This document shows, piece after piece, positions 27,034 to 35,719 of a DNA stretch of 64,000 bases (within the stretch, counting starts at the first letter, position 1; each line of letters opens with the position of its first letter). Position numbers and translations under genes: made by a program. This DNA is from CAZGNZ01 sp964527215 (GTDB taxonomy: Bacteria; Fidelibacterota; Marinisomatia; SCGC-AAA003-L08; JACNLC01): positions 44,625 to 108,624 of the forward strand of contig CAZGNZ010000008.1 in the NCBI GenBank assembly GCA_964527215.1, in the 5' to 3' direction. A model generated the notes under the pieces. It saw only the letters and a list, made by a program, of their open reading frames with translations. It was not told where the DNA came from and searched no databases.

Positions 27034-30000
27034 TTATACCTCAGTTTGATGGGTGTAAAACGCAGATCATCCGGAATCCGGACGATCCATTTCTCTTCGG
27101 ACTGCCTAACTTCAGCCTTTGAACCAGTCTCGGCAGTCAATCTTCGCGGGCCGGTAACAACCAGCGGCTGGCTGCCTTCGCCCATTACTATCTGCATCTG
27201 ATCTTTCGTCAATCCGATGACGGTGGTATTGTCCGATTCAAAACGGGTGTCGCCAATCTGGACAGTTCCGGAGAAATATACGCCTGTCGGTTCGCCGGAG
27301 CGGCGGTCCTGAAGGATCAGCTGTGCCCGGCGTCTTGGAATGAAGCAGGATACGTCAGTACCGGACTCAGCGATCAGATAGGCAGCAGCCTGATCGCAGT
27401 CCGTTTCAGACACCACTGCGGTCAGCAGCGTATTCCCTGCTGCAATGGGTCGAACCAGCACTGCCGGGTTTTCCGCACCTGTGATCAGGGACCGCAGGCC
27501 GGCATTCCGAATGCCCCACCGATACCATTCCCGGCAGGCGGACAGATCATCCGAAATTTCCAGCGGGACCGCGCAGATCATGAATCTGCCCTTTCCATGC
27601 TGCACCACCCGAACAGCACTGTCATCTTCATCCGCAAACACCGCCTTTTCTATGAAGTCCTGTTTTTCCCGCGTAAAGGGTACCGGGTATTGCTCATTGT
27701 TGATGGTCACATATTCAACCCGGGAAACCGGATAAGCCCGATCCACGGCGGACAAACCCAAGCCGTTCAGCCGGTCCGTTCGCTTCCAGTATTCGTTGTA
27801 GTCCACCGGACCCGTAATCATGGCAGTGCAGCCGGAAGCCACTTTTTCCGATACGGCATTCCAGGCCGGCTGACTCAGTGTCCGCGGTGCAGGAACAATG
27901 ATGAGAGCCGGTGAACCGATCAATTCAGGATGAAACTCCGAAACGCAGTATGCACCGGTATTCAATTCATAGAACAGGGTGCGGACAGCATTCTGAACAA
28001 TATCCTGGGTAGGATTTCGAGGAGCATACATATTGCTGTAGGGGACAAGAATACATACCGAATCTTCTTCCGGTTCTTCAAAATGCGATTTGCAGAGTTG
28101 AATAAACCGGGCCAGCAGTTTGAGCGGGATCACCTCATTTTTTTCTGAACCCGAAGCCCTCAGTCCGCCAACGGCATTTTCCTTTTCACCGGAATTGGGC
28201 GGTGCGGTATTCCAGATCCAGTGGATGTTTCCGGCAGACCGGGCCGCGAATGCCGTTACAAATTTTCGTTCATACAGCCGCCATAAATGATCTTCATCCA
28301 GACGGATTTCCTTGTTGGGATCATCCTGCGGAAAGGCACCGGTTTCTCCGAACAGGTGGGGAATTCCCGGCGTTTTGGACTGCAGAATAACAGCCAGAAC
28401 ATCATCGTTTCCGGTCCAGCTGTGAATAGCGGTGAAATTGATCACATCGGAATGCTGCGGCGGGTTGGGACGGATGTTCAGACCGCCTTCATCCTGTCCA
28501 AGGGTGATCAGCTGTCCGGCACCGAGCGAACGGATATGCGCTGCATGTTCCTGAAGCCATTTACGGAAATGATCCTGTGTGAATCGGACGTAATCAATGG
28601 CACGCTGGTGTCTGATGTCGTCCAGCGTCCAGTTCTGGTCAACAAAATCCAGGTCGGTCGGCAGCGGAGCGTGATCGAAGTCAGTGAGTTCAGCCGAATG
28701 CATGTCCCATGCCTGTCTCAGATGCTCAATGGAACCGTGCTGCCTTTCAAGCCAGTCTGACCATGCCGCCCGTTCATACCGATCTCCGTTTGGGCGCACC
28801 AGCCACGGCTGATTCGGATCGGACAACGTGGGTTCATTGATGATATCCCACATCACCCAGGGACATTTGCGGTATCGCTGAACCAGAATGCTTATCAGCT
28901 CTTTCTGCCAGCGGATGGATGCAGGATCAAACCACGGAGACTTTCCGTTCCCGCATCCCGGTGAAAACGCCATCAGATTGAAAATGATGGGAATCTGGTG
29001 AAAGGCATAAGTCTGAACCGCGGCATCAAAAGCTCGAAGACAAGGCTCCACGGCCAGTCCGTAACCCGGCATGAGAAACTCCGAACCCATCCAGATTCCC
29101 GTTCGCACCATATTGATGCCGTCTGCTGCCAGACCGGATACATCCGTCTCCCAAACCGCTGGATTGGGATCCAGAAAATACCAGCGGTGCACATCCGAAG
29201 CCATGTATGAGGTTCCCATAACAGGAACAGGCTTGCCGTCAAAATGAAGAAAATCTTTCCCAGTTGTGATTTCAGGCCCGCTGCTGAGAAGGGCATCATC
29301 ATAGATCCAAAAACCTGTTTCCAGCTCTGTATTTTCCGACTTCCCGGTCACGGTCGCCCGGACGGAATAATATCCGGGAGGATAATCCGCTTTCAGACGG
29401 TAGTCCTGATGCCTTCCGCTGCAGGAAAGGACGGTTTTTCCGCCGAATTTTTCCAGCGTTTTCCCGGTCCGGTTCTCAACTGCTCCTTCGATTTGAAGTT
29501 CGCTGGATGCAGCAGCCCCGGGTGCACAGGTGTAAAACTGTACTGCCGGTTTCTCACCTGGAAAACAGCTTGCCGGCTGGGGTCGAAGTTTCAGACTGCG
29601 GGCACCGGAATTGAGCAGATCCGTCAAATCCAGCAAAAGGTCAAGGAATGGGTCTGCCTGCCAGAGTTCCGTCGTCATTTCCCAGTTCACAAGCAGCCAC
29701 CGCGAACCGCCGAACCGTCCCCACAGATGATGGATATCCATCACTGACGCGGCCAGCGGACGATCGCCTTCTCCATGCCCCATCACAACGGTCTGTGATT
29801 CCCCAATGGGACGGGTGAATACATCCAGCTTGGTGCGATCCGTTTCATTGACCAGGGAGAAATACATTTCAAAAACATCCGTTTCAGGAAGAATGATTGA
29901 CTTCTTTCGAATGGACCGGTAATGGGGATTGATCTGAAATCTTCGAAGCCGCCTGCCGGACACCTTCGGAAAGTGAAGCAGACCAAGTTCACGGTGAAAT

Positions 30001-30311
30001 GCATTTCGCTCCGGACCGCTGTCCGGTTCCGGGTTGTTCCCGGAGATAATGTTTCTGAGAGGCGGTCCACCGATATTCAGCCAGCTGCCTCCCCGTTCCA
30101 GAAAGGATATGAAGTGCTGCCAGACGCGCGCGGGGAAACGATTGCCGCAGGGATTGATAAATGCAGACTGTCGGTCGGCTCCTTCCAGAATTTCGGGGAG
30201 CTCATCTACACTGCAGATACGGAGAGAATCTGAACGCACGCGACGGGAAAACTGCTCTGTTTCATTGCAAAGGGGTCCCGAATGCCGTTCATCTTGAAGG
30301 TAAATGATCAT
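27030..30311 (-). CDS. Large cytoplasmic clan GH-A glycoside hydrolase
   Basis: 1093 residues without signal peptide, so probably cytoplasmic. A beta-rich N-terminal part (about 1-330) precedes a (beta/alpha)8 catalytic domain with acid/base Glu493 in DIINEPTLSD and nucleophile Glu656 in HLFGETGAF. The C-terminal 350 residues, including ALIIVPAPRTLSQPAW and GRFMICAVPLEI, look like a glutamine-amidotransferase-like trimerisation fold and a beta domain, as in GH42-type beta-galactosidases. A GH5, GH42 or GH2-like specificity cannot be separated by eye. It would process oligosaccharides brought in by the adjacent ABC importer. It is translationally coupled to the CotH gene downstream (ATGA). Confidence 0.78.
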   Translation of the reverse strand: MIIYLQDERHSGPLCNETEQFSRRVRSDSLRICSVDELPEILEGADRQSAFINPCGNRFPARVWQHFISFLERGGSWLNIGGPPLRNIISGNNPEPDSGPERNAFHRELGLLHFPKVSGRRLRRFQINPHYRSIRKKSIILPETDVFEMYFSLVNETDRTKLDVFTRPIGESQTVVMGHGEGDRPLAASVMDIHHLWGRFGGSRWLLVNWEMTTELWQADPFLDLLLDLTDLLNSGARSLKLRPQPASCFPGEKPAVQFYTCAPGAAASSELQIEGAVENRTGKTLEKFGGKTVLSCSGRHQDYRLKADYPPGYYSVRATVTGKSENTELETGFWIYDDALLSSGPEITTGKDFLHFDGKPVPVMGTSYMASDVHRWYFLDPNPAVWETDVSGLAADGINMVRTGIWMGSEFLMPGYGLAVEPCLRAFDAAVQTYAFHQIPIIFNLMAFSPGCGNGKSPWFDPASIRWQKELISILVQRYRKCPWVMWDIINEPTLSDPNQPWLVRPNGDRYERAAWSDWLERQHGSIEHLRQAWDMHSAELTDFDHAPLPTDLDFVDQNWTLDDIRHQRAIDYVRFTQDHFRKWLQEHAAHIRSLGAGQLITLGQDEGGLNIRPNPPQHSDVINFTAIHSWTGNDDVLAVILQSKTPGIPHLFGETGAFPQDDPNKEIRLDEDHLWRLYERKFVTAFAARSAGNIHWIWNTAPPNSGEKENAVGGLRASGSEKNEVIPLKLLARFIQLCKSHFEEPEEDSVCILVPYSNMYAPRNPTQDIVQNAVRTLFYELNTGAYCVSEFHPELIGSPALIIVPAPRTLSQPAWNAVSEKVASGCTAMITGPVDYNEYWKRTDRLNGLGLSAVDRAYPVSRVEYVTINNEQYPVPFTREKQDFIEKAVFADEDDSAVRVVQHGKGRFMICAVPLEISDDLSACREWYRWGIRNAGLRSLITGAENPAVLVRPIAAGNTLLTAVVSETDCDQAAAYLIAESGTDVSCFIPRRRAQLILQDRRSGEPTGVYFSGTVQIGDTRFESDNTTVIGLTKDQMQIVMGEGSQPLVVTGPRRLTAETGSKAEVRQSEEKWIVRIPDDLRFTPIKLRYK

Positions 30312-30434
30312 ACTGCCTGTTTATTTAAATGCCCTGATACCTGAATGAATATTTTCCTGACCGCAGCCAGCCGGATTCAACCGCAGAAGGGCATGATCTG
30401 TTTGAATTTGAATGTGTCGCACCCCCGCCGCCTT

Positions 30435-31274
30435 TTACTCTTTCAGTCCGCTTGTGGAGAAACTTTTTACAATCTGTTTCTGGAAAACAAAGAACAGGAT
30501 TAAAACCGGAATAATGGCCAGAGCCGCACCCGCCATCTGTATATTTTCCATCTTTGTATATCGACCCTGAAGCAGGGACAATCCCAGGGGCAGGGTAAAC
30601 TTGGATTCATCCAGCAGGTAAATCAGAGGTGAAATGAAATTATTCCAGTTATACAGAAACGTCAGAATCCCCAGAGTGGCAATCAGCGGTTTGGACAGCG
30701 GCAGGATAACCTGCCAGTATATTCGAAAGTCGCTGCATCCGTCGATCCGGGCGGCGTCAATGAGATCATCGGGAACCTCCGCAATAAACTGACGCGCCAG
30801 GAATATTCCGAATGCCCCGGTCATACCGGGGACAATCAGCGGAGCAAACGTGTTCAGCCAGCCGAAATCCCGCATCAGGAGAAAGCCTGGTACCAGCAGC
30901 ACCGTTCCGGGAATCAGCATGGTGGAGAGCAGGAACATAAAAAGGGTTTCGCGGTGCGGAAAGCGATGTTTGGCAAATGCATATCCGGACAGCGTACAAA
31001 AGAAAATGGTTCCGGCTGTCGTGATGACGGCAATGATGAGACTGTTCCACATGAACCGTCCGTAACGAAGCCCCTCCAGCAGATCCGTGTACGGTTTTGC
31101 CGTTGGCTGGGACAAAGTCAGACTGATGGGAATGGTAGTGATGTCCTCCAGTGTTTTGAAGGATGTGATCATCATGTAGTAAAAAGGCAGAAACATGATG
31201 ATTCCGCCAATCGTGACAAACACATACAGCCAGATCCTTGAGATATTTTTCTGCTTCAAAATTTTATCGATCAT
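30435..31274 (-). CDS. Carbohydrate ABC transporter permease (MalG type)
   Basis: 279 residues with six predicted membrane helices, of the CUT1 MalG family. The EAA loop that contacts the ATPase is present as LIDAARIDGCSDFRIYWQVI. The start has a good Shine-Dalgarno (AAGGA). It follows the fused binding-protein/permease gene by 40 bases and is the second permease subunit of the importer. The likely substrate is an oligosaccharide released by the surface enzymes. Confidence 0.93.
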   Translation of the reverse strand: MIDKILKQKNISRIWLYVFVTIGGIIMFLPFYYMMITSFKTLEDITTIPISLTLSQPTAKPYTDLLEGLRYGRFMWNSLIIAVITTAGTIFFCTLSGYAFAKHRFPHRETLFMFLLSTMLIPGTVLLVPGFLLMRDFGWLNTFAPLIVPGMTGAFGIFLARQFIAEVPDDLIDAARIDGCSDFRIYWQVILPLSKPLIATLGILTFLYNWNNFISPLIYLLDESKFTLPLGLSLLQGRYTKMENIQMAGAALAIIPVLILFFVFQKQIVKSFSTSGLKE

Positions 31275-31314
31275 TTTTCCTTGGTCCAGTGATTGGTTCC
31301 GAATGGTTTCCGAA

Positions 31315-33747
31315 TCAGTTTTTTTTCATAATAAATTTAAAATTCACAAATGTCAAAATAATCAAAATGGTAAACAAAACATATGCAATGGCGCTGGCTT
31401 CTCCCATTTTGAAAAATTCAAATCCTTTGCGGTACAGGAACGGGACAATGGTCATGCCGCTGTCTTCCGGTCCGAATTTGGATTCGGCTTCACCTGCGCC
31501 CCCGCCCAGCATGTAAATCTGTTCAAACACCTGTATCGCGCCGATTGTCCCCATGATTACCAGAAAGACCAGCTGCGGTCTCAGACTGGGCAGACTGATA
31601 TGAAAAAACTGCCGAAGCGGTCCGGCCCCGTCAATTTCTGCGGCTTCATACAAACTTTTGGAGATGCTCTGCAGACCGGCCAGGAATATCAGAATGACAA
31701 AGGCCAGTCCCTGCCAGATGGACATGATGATGACGCTGTTCAGGAATGTGCTTTTGGTCTGGAGAAAAATGATGGGATCCTTGATCAGTCCCAGTTTCAG
31801 CAGACTGGCATTGATCCAGCCGTACCGGGTTCCAGCGTAGAGAGCAAACCAGATCAGACTCACTGAAACGACAGACGTCACCAGCGGCGAAAAGTAAATA
31901 AACTTATACAGCCGGTCCGGCCAAAGCTCCTTATCCAGACAGGCAGCCAGAATGACACCGATCAGCAGCTGGCTGGGGAGCAGAAACAGTGTGAAATACA
32001 GACTGCGTCCCAGACTCTGCCATAGCTGGGGATCACTGAAGATCAGACGATAGTTGTCCAGTCCCACCCAGTTGGCCTCATTCAGCGGCATCACGGGGTT
32101 GTATTTTGTAAAACTCAAATACAATGACACGATAATGGGGATCACCAGAAAAACAATGGTGGCAGCCACCGGAGGAGCCAGGTACAGATAGCTGAGCCAG
32201 TGTTTTCTGGTCTTACGGTTGAGTCCAATGTACAAGCAGGAAGCTGCCAGAAGAAGAACCGCTCCCAGCTTGGAATAATCCAGGATATCCCAGCCATCAT
32301 CGCTGCCGACATATCCATCAACAATATGGGCATAATATTTCAGATAATTCTCATGATCCAGATTCAGCTTCCTCTGTGCAGCCGGGACCTTTTCTTTCAG
32401 CATGCTTCGAATCGAGGCTGCGGCAAATGAATCGTATTCTGCTTTTTCCTTCTGGTATTGTCCAGCGGCAATTCCTTTTTTCAGATCCCAGACACTGATA
32501 TCCAGCTGTTTGGACTGTCTAGTCCAGAAACCGGCCAGTTCACCCTGTATCTGGTAGAATGTCTGTTCCAGGACGCGGTCCGCCTCCCCGGTCCAGGGAT
32601 GCGGCGGTTTGGTGGTCAGCCGGTGAAACACCTGATGAAACACTTCCTGATGATCGTCCATCATGCCGAGTTCCTCATTCCAGAATTCCAGGTTCACAGA
32701 CAAATCCAGAAAGCTGCGTTCTCCCAGGTTGTTCATAAATTTAAACTTGGCAATCTGAACCGGCAGCGTGGTCAGGAAGTCCAGCCAGAGAACAGCATCA
32801 TCGGGATTTTTCGCCTCTCTGAAAACAACCATTGTACGCCCGCCCATTATGGTGGACGGTTCGCCGTCATCCGCTGCGGGAAACGGAAAGATTCCCAGAA
32901 CATCCTTCAGTTCCGGGGCACGAGTGAGTATTTCGGAGTACCGGAAATCATAATCCACAAACATGGGGACCGAGGCTTCGGCCTCATCAATCATGAACAG
33001 CTCCACTGGTTTTTCCAGGGCCATGTTGTGGTCATTCCACAGCGAAACCGCATAGGAGTATCCTTTGATGAATCCATCTGCCATCCAATTGACGCGGGAA
33101 CCTTCCTCAATATATGATTCTTCTCCAAAAGGCCAGGTGAAGGTGCCCAGTCCCCAATGGGCATTGCGGGTCCACATGTAGCTGTAATAGTAGTCATTGG
33201 CATTCAGCACCTGAATGGCATGGGTGAATTCGGACCAGGTTTCGGGTGGCTCCAGGTTCAGACGCTGAAAAATATCCTTCCGGTAGTATCCCATCAGGGG
33301 TGTCGCATTGTAGGGAATACCAAAAAGGTGATCCCGAAAATAGCAGCCTGCCCACATCTTCGGGAATATGCGGCTTTTTATCCGACTGACAATATCCGGA
33401 TAGCGCTGCTCCAGATCAATAACGCCGCCGACCTTTCCGTATTCCACCGGCCCGCCCAGACTGGTGGAAGCTGCATCCGGCGGGGTGCCGGATGCCATGG
33501 CCGTCAGATATTTGGTCTGGAAATTGCCCCACGGCACCGGTTGGATATGGACATCAATTCCCGATTTCTCCCTGAAAATCAGTGCCTGTTCTTCGAGAAA
33601 CCTGACCTCATCGGCAGAGCCCACATGCCAGTAGCTGACTTGATGACCCTGAGAGAACGAAATGCTGAATGCGAGCAGAAACAGCAAGCATCCGGTCAGA
33701 GCGATTTTGGATTTCTGTCTCATATTTATTGTTTTTAATGTGACCAT
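31315..33747 (-). CDS. Fusion of sugar-binding protein and MalF-type ABC permease
   Basis: 810 residues. A signal sequence (CLLFLLAFSISFS) is followed by a family 1 extracellular solute-binding domain to about residue 440 (DVHIQPVPWGNFQTKYL, MASGTPPDAA, SLGGPVEYGKVGG), a helical linker, and then from about 485 a MalF-type permease with at least seven membrane helices and the EAA loop LYEAAEIDGAGPLRQFFHI near 690. Binding proteins and permeases are usually separate polypeptides; there is no internal stop or frameshift here, so the fusion is real in this sequence. The first start has AAAGGAG far upstream (17 bases); an ATG at 33723 is an alternative. Confidence 0.92.
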   Translation of the reverse strand: MVTLKTINMRQKSKIALTGCLLFLLAFSISFSQGHQVSYWHVGSADEVRFLEEQALIFREKSGIDVHIQPVPWGNFQTKYLTAMASGTPPDAASTSLGGPVEYGKVGGVIDLEQRYPDIVSRIKSRIFPKMWAGCYFRDHLFGIPYNATPLMGYYRKDIFQRLNLEPPETWSEFTHAIQVLNANDYYYSYMWTRNAHWGLGTFTWPFGEESYIEEGSRVNWMADGFIKGYSYAVSLWNDHNMALEKPVELFMIDEAEASVPMFVDYDFRYSEILTRAPELKDVLGIFPFPAADDGEPSTIMGGRTMVVFREAKNPDDAVLWLDFLTTLPVQIAKFKFMNNLGERSFLDLSVNLEFWNEELGMMDDHQEVFHQVFHRLTTKPPHPWTGEADRVLEQTFYQIQGELAGFWTRQSKQLDISVWDLKKGIAAGQYQKEKAEYDSFAAASIRSMLKEKVPAAQRKLNLDHENYLKYYAHIVDGYVGSDDGWDILDYSKLGAVLLLAASCLYIGLNRKTRKHWLSYLYLAPPVAATIVFLVIPIIVSLYLSFTKYNPVMPLNEANWVGLDNYRLIFSDPQLWQSLGRSLYFTLFLLPSQLLIGVILAACLDKELWPDRLYKFIYFSPLVTSVVSVSLIWFALYAGTRYGWINASLLKLGLIKDPIIFLQTKSTFLNSVIIMSIWQGLAFVILIFLAGLQSISKSLYEAAEIDGAGPLRQFFHISLPSLRPQLVFLVIMGTIGAIQVFEQIYMLGGGAGEAESKFGPEDSGMTIVPFLYRKGFEFFKMGEASAIAYVLFTILIILTFVNFKFIMKKN

Positions 33748-34075
33748 GAATTTCTTCAGGTTTTCTCCTTTAGCACGGATATTTCATGAGGTTTCGAAAT
33801 GAGTTGGTGGAGCCGGCTGATTATACAAGGCTTGCGAACAGATTTGAACGACATTGTTCTGGACAGTACAATGTGAACAAATACCGAGCGTAATTGAAAA
33901 TCAGTTTGCTGACTGACCAGGCAAAATCGACCGGAACTATCATCGTCCGAAAAATGCGAGGTATTTTACGCATGAATATTCTCATGATCTGTGCGGGGGT
34001 GTCCTTTTTCAACAATCGGTGTCCGGCGAATCCGAAACATCAAAACACCTTTCTGTGATTCTGCCAATGAAAGCA
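33748..34075. other. Intergenic region upstream of the ABC importer genes
   Basis: The 328 bases between the glycosidase gene (stop at 34076) and the importer gene are largely occupied by copy A of a dispersed repeat. The minus-strand promoter of the importer must lie here if these genes are not part of a longer transcript. No gene is evident; the small open frames differ between the two repeat copies. Confidence 0.6.
33780..33985 (+). repeat. Dispersed intergenic repeat, copy A
   Basis: This stretch matches, in inverted orientation, the stretch at 57389-57681. The first block (33781-33849) is about 89 percent identical to copy B by hand count; the second block, beginning CGACATTG at about 33849, continues to about 33985 with lower identity but shared runs such as GAGCGTAATTGAAAA, TGCTGACTGAC and CATCGTCCG. 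Copy A lacks an 88-base segment that copy B carries between the two blocks. It was not recognised as any known element. A relic of a mobile element or a repeated structured RNA are both possible. Confidence 0.8.
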
Positions 34076-35698
34076 TCAGAACATGGTCATGGCAAAAATG
34101 GCCGACGAAAGCTCTGACTCGCCGCTTTCATTGAACGCTGAAATCTTGTAGTAGTAAATGGTCATGCTGCTCAGCCCGGCATCCAGGTACGTGAGTGATC
34201 CGTCTGGTATTTCCGCAGTCAGTTCGAATTCACCATAGGCATCCGTCGTGCGGTAGATACGGTATCCTTCGGCGAAATCGGTCAGATTCCAGGTGAGTGT
34301 CACATCCGTTCCTGAAACAGCTGCCGCGAATCCTTCCGGTGTGGCCGGAACGGGAAGCGGGGCTTCGGTGGTGGTAAACGGACCGCCGGTGCTCTGCATG
34401 CGCTGACCCCAGAGTCCTTCAGAAACACAGGCAAAATAATAGGTGGTTTCAGGAAGCAGATTCCGCAGTTTGACGGTGTGATGATAGAGAAGGGCTGATG
34501 CCTCGGTGGAATCCGTATAGACCCCTTCTTCAAATCCATACAGAACTTTGCTGTCGGATTCGAAATTGGTATCCCAGTCTATGGTAATTCTATCATAGCT
34601 CAGGGAATGAGCGGTGACATTCTCCAGAATGAGTTCTTCCTCAATTCCGATGTACCGGTCCAGATTTGCCTTGATCACCGTACCGTACGCCGTGGGCGTT
34701 GTATGGTCGTCGGATTCTGTCAGGCGCGGCTTGTCCGTCATCGACCAGGCACACCAGCCGATCTGTCTGGAATCCAGATAGTGGATCAGCGTCTGAACAT
34801 ACACCAGCCATGTTTGATCATTGAATGTTTCCTCACTTGTACCGAGTTCACCAATAAACACGGGCAGATCATCAGCATAGGCACCAAAGCGGCCTTCCCA
34901 GACCCCTTCCCAGACAGCGGGATCATCATTGGGGCTTCCCACCGGATAATGGTGCGCCTTGTACACGATATTTGGATATTCCTCGACGGGCAGCGGATTA
35001 ATGAACCAATAGCTGATATTCGTTGACCAGTCGATGCCGCCCACAAATATCAGTGATTGTGCGTGGACTTCCCGTATGGCATCAATGATTTCAATGGCCC
35101 GGCTGCGCCAGTCGGTGAATGACACTTCATGTACTTCATTGTGGATATCATACAGCACGTTGGGTTCATCCTGAAAGCGTTCTGCCAGAATCTGCCACAT
35201 ACCGGCAGCTTCCTCATTGGGCATAGGCATGATGGGCTGGTCCGGTGAAGGATTGATCCCGTCCTGCCACTGAAGATCCAGAAGCACATATGCACCGTAT
35301 TTTTTACACCAGTTCACTACTGATGCTATGGTCTCGACATAATCGGGATCTTCCAGTACCCATGACTGCCGAAAAGGCAGCCGGATAATGTTGGCATGCC
35401 AGTCCTGAATAATCATGCGAAAATCTTCCTCTGTCATGGGAATACCGCTGGACATGCCGGATTTGCTGTATTCCAGCGCAGACCGGTTCACGCCGTGAAG
35501 CAAAACCTGGCTACTGTCCTCATCAACAATTTGATTACCGGATACGGACAGCCAGGGCAGGGATTCGGTTACTATTTCCGTTTCCGGAGGCGTGTAAATA
35601 AACAGCTTATCATCCCGTTCACACTGCACGAACAGCAGCACTGCCGAGAACGCCAGAAGTAGCTGTCCGGTTATCAATTTCAAACGATGATTACCCAT
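34076..35698 (-). CDS. Secreted GH5-family glycosidase with fibronectin type III tail
   Basis: 540 residues. The N-terminus is a signal sequence ending LLFVQCERDD; Cys26 might be lipid-modified although glutamine before it is unusual. The GH5 barrel has the conserved ANIIRLPFRQSW, acid/base Glu188 in YDIHNEVHEV, the histidine pair YKAHHYP and nucleophile Glu284 in VFIGELGTS. Two fibronectin type III-like domains follow (about 355-445 and 450-535). GH5 covers endoglucanases, mannanases and others; given two GH130 genes nearby, a mannan-type substrate is plausible but not shown. A Shine-Dalgarno GGTGGA lies eight bases upstream. Confidence 0.88.
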   Translation of the reverse strand: MGNHRLKLITGQLLLAFSAVLLFVQCERDDKLFIYTPPETEIVTESLPWLSVSGNQIVDEDSSQVLLHGVNRSALEYSKSGMSSGIPMTEEDFRMIIQDWHANIIRLPFRQSWVLEDPDYVETIASVVNWCKKYGAYVLLDLQWQDGINPSPDQPIMPMPNEEAAGMWQILAERFQDEPNVLYDIHNEVHEVSFTDWRSRAIEIIDAIREVHAQSLIFVGGIDWSTNISYWFINPLPVEEYPNIVYKAHHYPVGSPNDDPAVWEGVWEGRFGAYADDLPVFIGELGTSEETFNDQTWLVYVQTLIHYLDSRQIGWCAWSMTDKPRLTESDDHTTPTAYGTVIKANLDRYIGIEEELILENVTAHSLSYDRITIDWDTNFESDSKVLYGFEEGVYTDSTEASALLYHHTVKLRNLLPETTYYFACVSEGLWGQRMQSTGGPFTTTEAPLPVPATPEGFAAAVSGTDVTLTWNLTDFAEGYRIYRTTDAYGEFELTAEIPDGSLTYLDAGLSSMTIYYYKISAFNESGESELSSAIFAMTMF

Positions 35699-35719
35699 TT
35701 TCTTGTTCCACCTTGTTTT

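Noticed and set aside
33789..33896. Short plus-strand frame inside repeat copy A
   Set aside because: The peptide is not conserved in copy B, where substitutions and an 88-base difference change or break the frame.
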